Position numbers and translations under genes: made by a program | Shown here: positions 20,522 to 32,920 of the stretch, piece after piece | Layout of the letters: every line of letters begins with the position of its first letter | Numbering within the stretch: the stretch's first letter is position 1 | Assembly (NCBI RefSeq): GCF_029784135.1 | Contig: NC_073745.1 | Location: 314,640,787-314,704,786, forward strand | Direction of reading: 5' to 3' | DNA from: Toxorhynchites rutilus septentrionalis | Taxonomy: Eukaryota; Arthropoda; Insecta; Diptera; Culicidae | DNA length: 64,000 bases | The notes under the pieces: model-generated | Seen by the model: the letters and a program-made list of their open reading frames with translations, nothing else | Database searches by the model: none | Told to the model about the DNA's origin: nothing

Positions 20522-21540
20522 GGCAGCAACATTATGTGGCTGTATCGCAACCTGCAGCTCATCATTGTAGTTGTTTCCGGTTGACGATACGGTTGACATT
20601 GCTTTATTAACAATTCTCATGAAATTTTCGACTAGCCCATTTTGTTGTGAGAAAAATTGTGTAGAGTATATTGTCTGAATTCCTCTTACATGAAAATAGC
20701 TTTCAAATTCTTCACCATTGAATGGCTGACCATTTGTATTGAGCGCAATCGTCTCCCAAACCGTTTTAGTAGAAAATAGCCTTTGCATTGGTGTTGGTTT
20801 CACCGGTCTACCATTTGTGGCACAAGTTTTGAATGACCCATTGATCAGCATCTGTGGCCATGCCAGGTCACCACACTCGCACGATTGAGTTTTGTCAATA
20901 TTCCGTTCTTGATGGATAGGTCATTCCAGACAGCTTGAAATCTACTCAGATACTTCGCCCACTTTCCTGACTACAAAGCTTCCACTTCCAATTGGGGTGT
21001 TTCATCTTTTGCAGTTGAATTCCGCGTTTCAACGCGTTTCAGTCGGCTGGACGCGGCCCAAGTTGACCGCATTTACTGCATTTCAATTTTAATACGGGCA
21101 GGCCCTGTTTCAGTGCGCCCTCCTATTACATCTGGAACAACGTTCCCGATGACTCCTGGAAAAAGAAATGCTAGCACGATATTATTTAGTCTAAATTCTC
21201 TGGTTTATTCGTTTCCCGTCCTACGCTTCAATGGAGCTTTGGTAGAGCGTATATGATTAATTGAAGTACAAGCTGTATCAATCTGATACAATCCGTCTCT
21301 TGTTGCCGATTGTACGATGAATTTCGCTTCGCCACTAAATGTGGTAGCAGTTCTAGCAAGTTCGCGGTTGAACATGTCCTTTGACGAAACGTTCCTGATC
21401 TGCTGCACTAAACTCACAAAGACGTACATTCTCATTTGTCTGGCATGGAAACTCATAATCGATTCTCCTGATCGTTGTCGCGTGCACGAAAATGCTTCTT
21501 GCTCAGCCGCAGTGTCGATTGTTGATCAAAAATGACTTTC
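20522..21540 (-). pseudogene. Gypsy gag-integrase remnant
   Basis: Integrase similarity on the minus strand (20522-20851) includes the segment around the second catalytic site, here LNTNGQPFNGEEF with the usual Asp replaced by Asn. The SQQNGLVENFM motif that carries the catalytic Glu follows. The next residues of the domain lie beyond the hAT insert, at about 19571-19500 (HSTTRVSSEEVM). Further upstream on the minus strand are a partial CCHC knuckle (KCSKCGQLG near 21070-21095) and gag-like sequence (21205-21540). The loss of RT and the changed catalytic residue make it non-functional. Confidence 0.75.
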
Positions 21541-21974
21541 GATGTTCTTAACAAAAGTTGTGTAGCAATGACCTTCCTTCAGGTTTGGCCTCAACTTACA
21601 TGCTCGCACAATACCCTGCAATTCTTCACCCATTGAAAGAAAAAGCAGTTGTGACCGTTGTATGTGTCACACACGTTGAATAGAGACGCTGCGATCTCAG
21701 AGCTTCCAATATATTTGAACCACTATTAAAACCACTTTGAACCTCATTTTGCTTGCAGGTACGTTTTATGAGAAAGGTTGGATTTGGTCTCATCGGACGT
21801 TCGTATTACTTGTCGTCGTTTCATACGCCGGAATGTCACGACACTTCCAGCTATCACCTGCTTCAGTGCATACAATGTTGTTTCCTGGGAACTAATGCTA
21901 CTGATCGAGCATTTTCCAGCTCGCTGTTTCTTTTCGATATTGGGTGGTTTCTTCGACATACCGTTTTTTCAAAA

Positions 21975-22181
21975 GCGGTTGTCCCAACACGCAGGTTTTA
22001 AGGCGGTTGTCCCGACACGCCCCTTTTTTCAAGCGGTTGTCCCAACACGCAATTTTTCAGACGGTTGTCCCGACACGTCACTTTTTCCAAGCGGTTATCT
22101 CAACACGCAATATCTCAGGCGGTTGTCTCGACACGCCATTTATTTTCACAGACGGTTGTCCCAACACACAATTTTCTTGAA
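21975..22181 (+). repeat. Seven-unit minisatellite with alternating unit length
   Basis: GCGGTTGTCCC(A/G)ACACGC followed by a T-rich spacer. Units start at about 21975, 22003, 22033, 22060, 22091, 22119 and 22151, with spacing 28, 30, 27, 31, 28, 32. Odd units read AACAC and even units GACAC, so the true period is a dimer of about 58-60 bp. It occupies the leader of the mag-like element. Confidence 0.9.
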
Positions 22182-22245
22182 TTTCTTTCCTCTATGCCTT
22201 GTGATTTCACTGAATATTTAATGTATTGTTTTTTTGAAAAAAAAC

Positions 22246-22473
22246 TGCAAGGGTTCCTCAATGCCGTTAGTATAATCCTACAGTGAAATCACCCGATATA
22301 GAGAGGAAATATTAAGTGTGGCTTACCTATTCGACCGTTGCCTGCTGGAGGACGAAATGATGTGAAATGTGTGCTACTACTGCTGCTATGATATAACACC
22401 AACATTACTGTTATACTGTCAGCTGCGAGGGGTAGGGCATTGTGCATTTAATCTTTCTTCTACGCACCTCACA
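22246..22473 (-). repeat. 5' LTR of the mag-like element
   Basis: Partner of 18904-19131. The sequence following it on the minus strand is poly-T, not a recognisable PBS. Confidence 0.75.
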
Positions 22474-22730
22474 GTTATGAATAAATTTGATGAACGTCCT
22501 TTTACGTTTAATATGATGCCTAGGACTACCAAAATATGTGAACGGAAGGATTATCTAACGATCATTGTATTTTAAATTTCCCCTCTGAAGTTATTGCACA
22601 TCTCATGTCGTAGTTCTCAAAGCGCGAAAGTTCATTCACCTCTAGTATCTGAAATGACGAGGCTTCTCAGTTTACGAGTACATTTTGGGGTAACATATTC
22701 CGGTCTGCACAACGACAAGCGAGTACAAAA

Positions 22731-23475
22731 GTACTCAACACCAAAAAAGCCCCGACTTGCATGTGTTTGCAAAGCGGATTCCTCAGGCACATTAATTTTG
22801 AAGTCAGTGTTAGGGAAACACAGCTCAGTGGGGAACAAATACTCCCGAGTTGCATGTTTTGACAAAACGGATTCCCCTAGGCACATTGATTTTGAAGTTC
22901 GTGTTAGGGAAACACAGCTCGGCGGGAACAAAAATACCCCCGACTTGCTTGTATATTTGCAAATTGGATTCCCACAGGTACATTGATTCTGAAGTCTGTA
23001 TTGGGGAAACCGTAAATCGGGTCGATCAAAACTTGACAGTTAGGGCGTTTAGATAACGCTTGACATTTTACAGTTATTCAATTGTTCATCTCATGAAAAA
23101 TAACATTTTATTAATTGTGATAGACGCGTAGAAATATTTCCTATCAATTGATGCAAACATCTTTCTGATCTGTTAAGAAATGTTCGAGTTATAAGCATTC
23201 GAAATACGGGTAGGGTTAGCACACAAATCGGCAGAATAAATGTATGGGAAAAAAGGAAGTTCTTCCAGTTTTCATGAATTTAAATTGTTTAGAGAATAGT
23301 GGATTGTAATGTATAGCATATCAAACAAATCTTAGAGAATTTCTGATTCGATTGGTATGCAAATCATGAGAATTAGTTCACAGTGAAAATAGTTATTTAC
23401 GTTAAATTTATTTCATAAAAACGTGACCTGTTTTCTGATTTGGCACCCTTCCTGAAAGACGCAGTTCTACGTCAA
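22731..23475. repeat. Dispersed repeat with 92-bp internal tandem units, ending in GACGYAG hairpin
   Basis: Three units of about 92 bp (starts near 22760, 22852 and 22945) containing CACAGCTC and CATTGATTTTGAAGT. A 450-bp unique part follows and ends GACGCAGTTCTACGTCAA (23458-23475). Related sequence is at 49577-50160 (inverted), 28575-28870 (inverted, end part) and 55320-55557 (end part). Short open frames across it arise from the tandem structure. Confidence 0.75.
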
Positions 23476-24955
23476 AAAATATGAAGTAAGGAATTTTCAA
23501 GACAAGGTTTTATCAAGACAATGACCCAAAGCACAAGGCACAAGTTCGCACATGGTTACATTAAAATTGCTCAAAGGTTATTAGCACTCCTCCAAATCTC
23601 CCGACATCAATTCCAGTTTAGAAAAAAAACTATGAGAGTAATCTGTGTAGAAAAGTTAATAACCATTAAATTTCTAAAAATAACGATTTAAAAAACCACT
23701 TGATGAATAAGTGGATGAATGTTCCTTTCAAATACACAAAAAAAATAGTAGATGACGGCTAAAGACAGCTGAAGACAGTTTCAATGAAGGAAAGGGTTAC
23801 CATCCTGAAGATGGAATTCTAAAATTAATCAACGCCATCGAAATCGAGTTAAAATTTCGACCACCATACGATTATGAGTTTGAGTCAATTTTCATACAAT
23901 CGCCATTCTTATAGAAATAAAAACCATTATTCTGAAAACAGATAACAAAACTTTTAACTCCCATATGACACTATAACTTCATCTAAATAGAATGTTCCTA
24001 AAGTATGTTTTCGTTTGTTGAATCTGCATGATGTACGATTTCGATTTTGTATCACTGTACCAAAAAAACACAACGTGAAAAACAGGTTAAAACAGCAAAA
24101 GCATTGGAAAAAAACCATTAGAAATGTGTGCAAAATACATAATTTAGGTTAAAAATACTCCTAAAAATTTGATCATGTTGTAGAAACTTGAACAAAGGAT
24201 GTATATAGAAAAGTCCTATTAGAGGCGAAAATGTCCAATTATTCGTGTCGCACTACAGGTCTGTCCGATTAGCTAGATGTCGAATTAGAGGCGAATCCCC
24301 GTAATTGCTTCGTGATAGGGTAAGTGGTTTGTCCGGAGCAAAAAGGTTATAATACCCTCAATCAAAGCAAATTCATTTGAGTGTGTATTATCCGCAAGTA
24401 CAGTGAAATTAGCTCATTTCTCTTTTGTCATTATCGCCGAGCTGTCAGTTGCGCAAAACGCAAAACAAAAATAATTAAAAGTCATTACATATTTGAGAAA
24501 AATTTTCTTCCGAAGTTTTCGTCCAACTCACCAAATCTGGTCGGTCTATTAGAGTTGTCTTCGGATTGCCACACCGGGGAAAATGAATCACAATCGTCAA
24601 TGAGCAAATTCGTGCACCTGGGGGAACGCAAAATCCTCAAAGTGAGAAAAAACGGAATTTGTTGTGACTAGAGTGCTAACTCGCACCCAAATTTGATTCT
24701 CCACTTTCTTTGCACGGGACAGAAAAAAAGACAAAATCGCTTCACGTGAGATCTAGTTTTTCTAATCTCTAATTCAGGGCAATCATGTAGGTATTCGTCA
24801 TTCGATTACTTGCTTTGCTTATCTCCGGTTCAATGTAAATATTTGATAATGGTTCATGGATTTCAGCTTCTCTGAAATCTCACATTTCCAAGGTGAAATT
24901 ACTTCTAATTTACTCGTTGGTAATCTCTGTATTGGTTGCTGAACGAAACTCTAGA
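23476..24955. other. No gene recognised; upstream region of the CUE-domain gene
   Basis: AT-rich sequence. A short motif, GATTAGCTAGATGTCGAATT (about 24267-24286), recurs in altered form in the TA-flanked MITE at 54403-54531. The 5' UTR and any upstream exon of the CUE-domain gene should lie here, but no promoter could be assigned with confidence. Confidence 0.45.
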
Positions 24956-25843
24956 ATGGCTTCAACGATGCAATTGGAGTTCGCCCAGGCGATGTCCGAT
25001 TTCAAGAACATGTTTCCCGAGATGGACCGAGATGTAATAGAAGCCGTACTGCGGGCAAATCAGGGCGCAGTTGATGCTACGATCGATCAGTTGCTTGCAA
25101 TGAGTACCGATAATCAGGTCCGTGTTGGGGAATGTGTGTAGTTTCTTTGGCTGATTAATATTCTCGCCGCATTTCAGAATGAGAAACTTCGGCAGGAATT
25201 GGATGGCGACACCGGCAGAACACCGCCGACTGGTGGCAATAATCCTAACGCTTCACCGGCTGTTCTGTTGAATCTTTCCAGCGCTGCGACTCCAGTGCTC
25301 CTCAGCACCTCTCCTAAACAACAAGCGCTGGGCGCATCACCTAAGATCAAAAAGTCTCCCGGAAGCGCTAGTGTCAACAGTAGTCCGCGAGTAGTCGCAG
25401 TGGGAGCTGTTGGTGCACGGGATCCGGACAAGGTTGGCTACAGCAGATGGAATCCACCCATGCTGGGCCCGCTGCCACCCACTTTCCTGAGGTTGGCCGG
25501 ATGTGGCGAATCGACACGTAACACTGAGTTTGACCTCGGCGACGAACAGTTCGCTATGATGCTGCAGAACGAAGAATTTATGGCCGAGCTGAGATGGAAC
25601 CAGGAGTTCCTGTCGGCGCTGGAGAAAGACCACCAAGGTAAGGTTTCAGATGACGCCGCGTTCAAGGAACGATTGCGCCACATGGGTAAGATATCGAGGA
25701 AGAAATTTGCCCAGCTGGCACGGGTATTCACCTGGCAGCGGGGCGGTAACAAGAAAGCTAGTGCCGTTAGGCATCCGGATTCGCTGCTTCTGCAGGAGGA
25801 ACACAGCGATGATGACGAGCCGAGAAAGGCCGCCAAGAAGTAG
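24956..25843 (+). CDS. CUEDC1: CUE domain-containing protein 1 homologue (exons 24956-25117 and 25178-25843)
   Basis: Two exons joined in phase 0 encode 275 residues. The 60-bp intron 25118-25177 has CAG/GTCCGT and TTTCAG/AAT borders. The CUE domain (about residues 7-50) has the MFP motif at 19-21 and the di-leucine at 46-47, the two parts that contact ubiquitin in this family. The second exon carries a low-complexity Ser/Pro linker, then the conserved CUEDC1 blocks RWNPPMLGPLP, a FAMMLQNEEFMAELRWNQEF helix and a C-terminal HMGKISRKKFAQLAR block. Human CUEDC1 is longer (386 residues), mainly in the N-terminus and linkers. I chose the ATG at 24956; an in-frame ATG at 24893 would add 21 hydrophobic residues that do not fit a cytosolic adaptor. 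It probably binds ubiquitin; its cellular role is poorly known. A further upstream exon is possible. Confidence 0.9.
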
Positions 25844-26801
25844 AGCGGGGTAGGGTTTCGATTCGCTTGTTTTTGGTAGGGATGTTAGATGCCGAGAGAA
25901 TAGACCGTTCCCCCCGGGGGGTGAGTAATGGATTCCATAATTTGAGTTTTGAGTTAAGAGTTTTTAGAAGATAAGACTGTTATATTTTTCTGTGAAAAGC
26001 AAATATCCGTGAGGCAACACCGAAATTTTAACTGAACATATGGACTGAGCGAAGGGTTTTTGGTAAAAGTAGTCATATCAGGAGGAAAAGAGGTTGATTT
26101 CTTGTCTCGAAGTTCGTGCAATCGCTCTGGAAAAGCCACATTTTTTTAGTTTGCTATTATTTATTTGTATATATTCAGAGATTGTTTATTTTTCATCTAT
26201 TGTTGGAATATTTATCACTACAAATGCATTTGAGGTGCGACTCACTTCGCATGGATCTGATCAGATTAACTACGTCTATTTTTTGGATTAGTCTAAATTG
26301 TAGGCAAAAAGACAGAGCAGATTTTTTCGTTGGTAATAGTTATTTCGTATGAATTATCCTAGATCAAGCAAAGCAGCAGTTATACATAGATAAGTTATAT
26401 AACTATATAAGTCAATCACTATACGCAGCAGGAGCAACAAAACAAGGAAAAAGAAACTAGTCATCGCAGATTATTAAATGATAAAGATATAGACGAAACC
26501 AACATACACACATTGGTTCCGCCGCGCGCAGGCTTCTACGGGAGGGCAGAGAAAAGATTCACAACTTACCTAACTATAAAGAAACGCAAGCCTAAAAAGC
26601 AAACATGATGTAAACAGAGCATGAAACTCAATCTAATTTAGCAGTGTAAATAACTATCTACGTATATCCTCTGAAATTACCGATATGGTTAGAAAGCATT
26701 GGAGAAATGTTTTATCGTTCAATTGTGTGCTGCGATAACGCTGGAGTTCTTTTGCGGTCTTTATCTCATCATTTATACAGATTAGTTAGACGGGTTTGTG
26801 G
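25844..26801 (+). other. 3' UTR of the CUE-domain gene
   Basis: Sequence between the stop codon and the first good AATAAA. It has only short frames and no repeat similarity noticed. Assignment as UTR is by position. Confidence 0.5.
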
Positions 26802-26807
26802 AATAAA
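26802..26807 (+). terminator. AATAAA polyadenylation signal, candidate
   Basis: AATAAA in GTGGAATAAAAAAATTTGG, about 960 bp after the CUEDC1 stop. Other weaker signals exist. Confidence 0.4.
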
Positions 26808-27450
26808 AAAATTTGGCAAATAGTGGCAACGGAATTATGCATAAGTTAGCTTCGAGTTTCCACGATTTGTATATGTAGCGAATGGGATCGAGTATGTTAC
26901 AAAAATTACTTGGAAAGATGGAGCCAATGAATGAGAGCGATTTATTTGGGCACATTTGAGGTGCTGCAACTTCCTCTGATATAATCCGATTTCTATTCTG
27001 TTTGCTCTATACAACTGGAAATTGGAAAAACCGAATATTTCCGGAGGTATGTCTTGCGATGTTTAGAGCCGAGAGTAAGGTTTTGAAGATTAGAAGTAGA
27101 TGGAATGGATTTCTTTTATTCCTCATTTCGAACATAAGTTCAAAAGATCGCTTGAAAATCGAGTGAAAAAACAAGGCGCATGGTTGCAGAGTCCCTTCTC
27201 TTTACCAGTTGATGGAAGTTAGCTGTTGATTTCCCTTGAGGCAATATTCAATACTAGTCTCTCCCTAGTTTCGTTGCTTTTTCCGCGCTGTTCAAAGACC
27301 ATAATACCATTGATCTTTGAGTCTTTCTCAAAAAGATGTTTTTAACACAAGAGTCTTCCAGACCCATTTAATATTGTTATAACAAACAATATTTATATTG
27401 CCGAATATCACCGATATTACAGAATTTTTTTGTGGACAGGCCATCTTCAG
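26808..27450. other. No gene recognised
   Basis: AT-rich intergenic sequence between the CUE-domain gene and the next TIR element. Confidence 0.45.
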
Positions 27451-27572
27451 TGGTTCCGTCATCCGGGGGCAAATTGATCACCGGGGTGAAATTGATCAAA
27501 TGTTTTACTGAAAACAAACATAAATTTTCGGAGGTATTATGCAACTAAATTTTGAACTGTTTTTATCTGACA

Positions 27573-28220
27573 CTAGCTGACCCGGCAAACTTCGTCCCGC
27601 CCAAAATTCGTTTTTTTAACAATACCCTCAAACATTAACGTTTCTTACTAAGCGCAAGTTAATGAGTCCAATCGCAGAACTGTTCATGGTTTAATCTTCT
27701 AATCGACCCCGTTGAATTTACATTTTACTATAAAATTCCTAGTACTCCTACCAAAACTCATCATTAGAATATCAGATTATTTTCAGAGACAATTCTCGTT
27801 CAAGATTTTTCAACCACTTGCAAATAACATGTTTCCCCGTTACATGGAATAAATGTTTTATACAGAAAATATGATAGGATAAAGACAGACCCCTCCCCTC
27901 TTCTCCCTTTAGAGTGTTTCTAGAGTGTTGTGTTTCCTTTGTATGGGAGCCCCCCCTTAGAGAGGGGGGTGGAGTGTCTAATCACCATAGAAAAATTTAT
28001 TGCACCCTTAAACCTCCACATGACAAATTTCGTTCATTTACTTGATTGATTAGTTCTCGAGTAATGCAGAAATTTGTATGGCAGCACCCCTTAGGGAGGA
28101 GGGAGGAGTCTCAAACTATCATGAAAACCTTCCCCGGCCCTAAAAACCCCTACATACCAATTTTCATGTGAATCGGTTCAGTAGCTTCCGAGTCCATAAG
28201 AATCAGACAGACAGAAATCC

Positions 28221-28296
<76 letters not shown>
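27573..28296 (+). mobile_element. CTAGCTGACCCGGC-headed repeat element, copy A
   Basis: The head CTAGCTGACCCGGCAAACTT and tail GAATCAGACAGACAGAAATC followed by (TA)n define the copy. Heads of the same type are at 29654 and, inverted, at 51350. The first 280 bp match the inverted copy (about 51080-51350), including ATTCTCGTTCAAGATT and AAATAACATGTTT. The class is uncertain; Helitron-like or LINE-derived non-autonomous repeats in insects can have such ends. Confidence 0.55.
28222..28296. repeat. (TA)n microsatellite
   Basis: About 37 TA units without interruption at the tail of copy A. Confidence 0.97.
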
Positions 28297-28297
<1 letters not shown>

Positions 28298-28574
28298 CCT
28301 TGGAGTTTTTAATCACATTAGGATAATCCGAATGGTCCCCGGTCAGTTTTTAAATCGAGTTATGTAAAAGCAAGACCACACCTTTAGGTGGATTGAACCA
28401 GGTTTTTGTGTTTTCAAGCACTTCAGATGAATGTAGGTGAAGAAATCAATGATTTTCTAGCGAAAAATATCAAAATGTAGCTTCGGGGTGAAATTGATCA
28501 ATCTATGTTTTTCGTGATTTTCTAGTGTGATGGATTTCTATCCGTTACAACGTTTTGATATTTTTCGACTTTTT

Positions 28575-28870
28575 TACGTAGGACTACGTCTTACATTAAG
28601 AGTGCCAAATCAGAAAACATGTCACGTTTTTATGAAATAAAGTTAACGATAATAACCATTTTTTGCTGCGAACGGATTTTAACGATTCGCATACCAATCG
28701 CATCGGAAATTTTCTAAGATTTGTTTGATATGCTATACATTACAATCCCATAGTCTGTATATGGTTTAAATTGATGAAAATTGGAAGCATGCCCATTTTT
28801 CCATACATTTGTTCGGTACATTTGTGTGCTTTCCCGAACAGAGCTGTCAATAACGGGTAACTTATGCAGC
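28575..28870. repeat. End fragment of the GACGTAG-hairpin repeat, inverted
   Basis: It begins TACGTAGGACTACGTCTT (28575-28592). The following sequence (GTGCCAAATCAGAAAACA, GATATGCTATACATTACAAT) is the inverse of the 3' part of 22731-23475. Confidence 0.75.
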
Positions 28871-29653
28871 CGCTAGAATAGAAACAACGAAGCGGGTTAG
28901 CGAAAAGAGAATATTTGCGAAGTAAACTTCACCCTTGCATAGTAAGTAAGCTGTCGCTAGCGTATAAGTATTGCATCTCCTCTGAGGAAAATTCCCAGAA
29001 TCTTTCTGTGCCCGAAACAACAAAGGTCGCTTATTCTGCTCGTTTTGTGTTTTGTTTCTTCTCGAGCTGTGAACGCTAGCGAATAATTCACTTGAAGTGC
29101 ATCTGGCACTGCAATTAACACAGAAAAAAGAGAAGAGTACAAACGATTATAGGTCGCTTCAAGCCATCAGGAAACTTTAGGGTGCTTTTTGTGTGCTGCT
29201 TGTTTTCGTTGCGCGAAACTTAGAACTTAATTTTCTGTACATGTGAATACCACACCTTCGATACTTTTAGTTGCGGTTATTCTCGCGATGTTTCATTTTT
29301 ATCGCTGTAACCAGGGATGGTAAAAAATCACATTCAACGATCAGTGAATAAGTATATCCCTCTAGTCGGATGTTTTTAAATCACCCCCAGCAGGCGATGC
29401 TCTTTTATTCTTTATATGTACACAGAGAGAATACTTGGAACGGTGAGCTATTAAGATCTCAAAAAAGCAATATGAATGCGGAATCCCCACTGCTTGCACT
29501 CTCGAAGCATTACTTCTACTACTCATCGTGAGTGCAAGCCACAAACGATTAATCCCATTCCATAGAGCGGATGACGAGTTCTTGATCGTAAAGTGTACAA
29601 GAGACGATCAACTGAAATCTTACGACACTCGTCGAGGGATTTTTAATTCTTTA
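28871..29653. other. No gene recognised
   Basis: Short frames only. No repeat partner was noticed within the window. Confidence 0.45.
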
Positions 29654-30829
29654 CTAGCTAACCCGGCAAACTTCGTCCCGCCCATTTACTTGATTAATTC
29701 TCGAGTAATGCAGAAATTTGTGTTTTATTTGTATGGCAGCCACCCCTAAGAGAGGGGGGAGGGGTATCTAACCACCATAGAAACATTCATTGCACCCTAA
29801 AGTTTCCATATGCCTAATTTGGTTTAATTTGCTTGATTAATTCTCGGGTAATGCAAAAATTTGTGTTTCATTTGTACGACAGCTCCCTCTAAGAGAGGGG
29901 GAAGGAGTATCTTAACACCATAGAAACATTTATTGCATCCTAAAACCTCCACATGCCAAATTTGGTTTCATTTGCTTGATTAATTTTGCACCCTAAAGTT
30001 TCCATATGCCTAATTTGGTTTAATTTGCTTGATTAATTCTCGGGTAATGCAAAAATTTGTGTTTCATTTGTACGACAGCTCCCTCTAAGAGAGGGGGAAG
30101 GAGTATCTTAACACCATAGAAACATTTATTGCATCCTAAAACCTCCACATGCCAAATTTGGTTTAATTTGCTTGATTAATTCTCGAGTAATGCAGAAATT
30201 TGTGTTTCATTTGTATGGCAGCCCCCCCCCCCCCCCTTTGAGTGGGGGAAGGACTGTCTAACCATCATAGAAACATTTATTGCACCCTAAAACTTTCACA
30301 TGCCAACTTTGGTTTCGTTTGATTGATTAATTTCCGAGTAATGCAAAAAATTGTGTTTCATTTGTATGGCAGCCCCCTCTAAGAGAGGGGGAAGGAGTAT
30401 CTTATCATCATAGAAACATTTACTGCATCCTAAAACCTCCACATGCCAAATTTGGTTTCATTTGCTTGATTAATTCTCGAGTAATGCAGAAATTTGTGTT
30501 TCATTTGTATGGCAGCCCCCCCTTTGAGTGGGGGAAGGACTGTCTAACCATCATAGAAACATTTATTGCACCCTAAAACTTTCACATGCCAACTTTGGTT
30601 TCGTTTGCTTGGTTAATTTCCGAGTGATGCAGTAATTTGTGTTTCATTTGTATGGCAGCCCCCCCTTAGAGAGGGGGAGGGGTCTCAAAATATCACGAAA
30701 ACCTTCCCCGGCCCCAAAAACCCCTACATACCATTTTTCATGTCGATCGGTTCAGTAGTTTCCGAGTCTATAAGAATCAGACAGACAGACAGACATCACT
30801 CCATTTTTATATATATAGATAGATAGATT
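29654..30829 (+). mobile_element. CTAGCTGACCCGGC-headed repeat element, copy B with minisatellite
   Basis: The head CTAGCTAACCCGGCAAACTT is followed by about seven tandem units, then the tail GACAGACAGACAGACATCAC and TATATATATAGATAGATAG. The tail microsatellite is typical of this repeat type. Confidence 0.6.
29689..30690 (+). repeat. About 145-bp minisatellite, roughly seven units
   Basis: The unit contains TTGATTAATTCTCGAGTAAT, GTTTCATTTGTATGGCAGCC, a G-rich block (GAGAGGGGGAAGGAGTATCT) and AACATTTATTGCACCCTAAA. Units start near 29689, 29832, 30027, 30170, 30320, 30467 and 30608. A pure C-run occurs in one unit (about 30222-30236). A single unit is present in copy A. Confidence 0.88.
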
Positions 30830-32714
30830 GCACTGACCGCTCAGTCTCGTGTCGATTTTATTTGGCTGTTGTTTCCCGTCCTACAGCCAGCAGACGGGTA
30901 ATCGATGCAATTGAATAATTTTATTACTAGCAGATTTGGGCGAATTTCACCCCGCCCAAAATCGTTTTTAAGATTCCAATAATTCTGAACATTCACATTT
31001 CTCTCCAAATAATTTTTCCAATAGCAATTCAATTAGTGACTTCACGAAACACCTTTCGAATTCGATTGAGTTTCAGACCCTTTCTTATTTTGTAGATAAA
31101 ACGGATCACATATTTGATTAATTCAATTCTGTGTGGTTACGTTCTTCGTTGCGAATAAATGTAATGAATTAGTATGGACGTATGTTATTCATATATCGTG
31201 GACTTCTGACATATGTGGCAGTATATTTATCGAACGAGTAATATTTTTTGTATATCCCTTCAAACTTGTTGCATCTCTCAAGTGTACCTACTGTTTTTAC
31301 CGCAGATTTGCGTGGTTGAATCTGGTTAATTTCAGGTATTCAGTCTTCATATTGTCGAATGAATACTGTTGGAACAATCGGTATCGCAGCAAATGATTAT
31401 CAACATCCTACCTTATCAATTTATCCTTTGAAGGTAATTAACCTTTCTAAAGATGATCAGATGGAATATATTCCTATGTCGTCTGGAATAACCTGTCCAA
31501 CACCTTATGATCGTAACATTGTTTTTGCTATTATTCTGATGTTTCATAACACGGCACTCTATTGATTATTCGCCGAAAATGAATAAAAAATATCCTTGAA
31601 GTTAGCCTACGGTTTTAGTAGCAGTGCAATATGGTGAGCCAGTCTCAGGATAAGAAAACATTTAAAAATAAAGCTTAATTTTTTTAATGAATCAATAGTA
31701 AAACAAAACGTCAAAAAATTTCTCAGCTTTGTGATAGCAGATAATCATTGTCCATTTGAGTTGTATGAGTATTCCCCCCACAAACTGTGGATAGTCTATC
31801 TGCATACAAATTATGTAGAGTTCCATAATCCAAAAATTTTATGACCAAATATTTACGTGCTTACACAAAAAACACATGTTGACATATTTGCGCTAATTTA
31901 TGTTTTTTTGATTAATTCAAGGTAATCAAGGTCTTTTCTAGCCACCAGTTTACTCGGGCCCGAAAAAAGTGGTCTGTATTTGGGCTGGCGGAAAAATATA
32001 TCTCGCAAGACCACGTGTTCGATGTCGTAATAGCCTTGGCCAATAACGCATTTACATTAACTCATAAAATTAGTGATTTGAGGGGGATTATTGTTTGTAG
32101 TCTCTTGTAGATTAATTTAATCTGAGAAATCCTCTGTGAAACATTAAACATTAAAGTCGTCTTATCTGCTAAAGCGCTTTTTTTTATTTTACCCAGTTTC
32201 ACGCGCTCGGAAAGGAAATTGAACGCCCGGACGAGAGAGCGAGAATCGTAAAGCGTACGCATAGAGACACTCATTCTCATGAAGCAAATTCTTGATAGGA
32301 GTTGTAAACAAAACGAGGAAGGAGAGTAACTCAATTATTCGAACTAGTTTCAGTCTAGCAATGCTTTGGTCAACTCAGAGTTACCAAGAGAAAATCATTT
32401 GATTATGATGGGCGAGGATTAATAGTTAGTCGCAGTTTGCACAGATTGCGATCTGTGCAGTTTGCGATTGATCGTAAATCACATCATGCTCCCTTGTTTT
32501 CCATCCTTGGCTGTAACTGTGTGCATCTGTTAGACGCATATTTGATGCTTGTTGAATGGCGATGCACGGAAGATGCCTCTCGTCAAATACTCAGTGCAAT
32601 GCGTGCATTGATATAAAGAAACAAATTGCGACATATGACCAATTAGTGTATTGTTCTCGCAAAGGCAAGAAAGAATCGCACAAGTACTAGTTTTTAAAAT
32701 AATTGGGTTTTAGT

Positions 32715-32920
32715 GCATCCGTGGCCGAGTGGTTAGCGTTTCACATTATCATGTCGGGTGTTCGGGTTTGATTCCCGTTCTGGCCGGGGGATTTTTCGTC
32801 AGAGAAATTTCCATCGACTTGCACTGTGATCACGCGTATTCTAGAGCTTGCCCCTCGGAATACATTCAAGGCGTGTTATTTGGCCTTAAGAAATCTCAAC
32901 TAAGTATTAATAAATGACGC
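32715..32920 (+). mobile_element. tRNA-derived SINE, in tandem unit 1
   Basis: It has an A box (GTGGCCGAGTGGTTAGCG from 32721) and a B box (GGGTTTGATTCCC, 32764-32776) at tRNA spacing, then a non-tRNA body. The expected acceptor stem cannot form, so it is not a functional tRNA gene. The exact 3' end is uncertain. Confidence 0.7.

Larger units (their letters stand above)
18904..22473 (-). mobile_element. Decayed mag-like Ty3/gypsy element, internally deleted
   Basis: Two 228-bp direct repeats with TG...CA ends (18904-19131 and 22246-22473) differ at about four positions. On the minus strand a 20-bp polypurine tract abuts the 18904-19131 copy, which fixes orientation. Between them, in minus-strand order, lie a minisatellite leader, gag-like sequence, a partial zinc knuckle and integrase. 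Protease, RT and RNase H are absent. A hAT-like element interrupts the integrase region. No clear PBS and no target duplication were found. Confidence 0.72.

Noticed and set aside
21975..22181. CRISPR-like array
   Set aside because: The units are contiguous with only short T-rich variation between them, there are no unique spacers, and the context is an insect retroelement.
22594..23056. Overlapping frames rich in repeated peptide blocks
   Set aside because: Produced by the 92-bp tandem units of a non-coding repeat.
32715..32790. tRNA gene
   Set aside because: A and B boxes are good, but the two ends cannot pair as an acceptor stem and the sequence continues into a SINE body. The second copy is part of the tandem unit.
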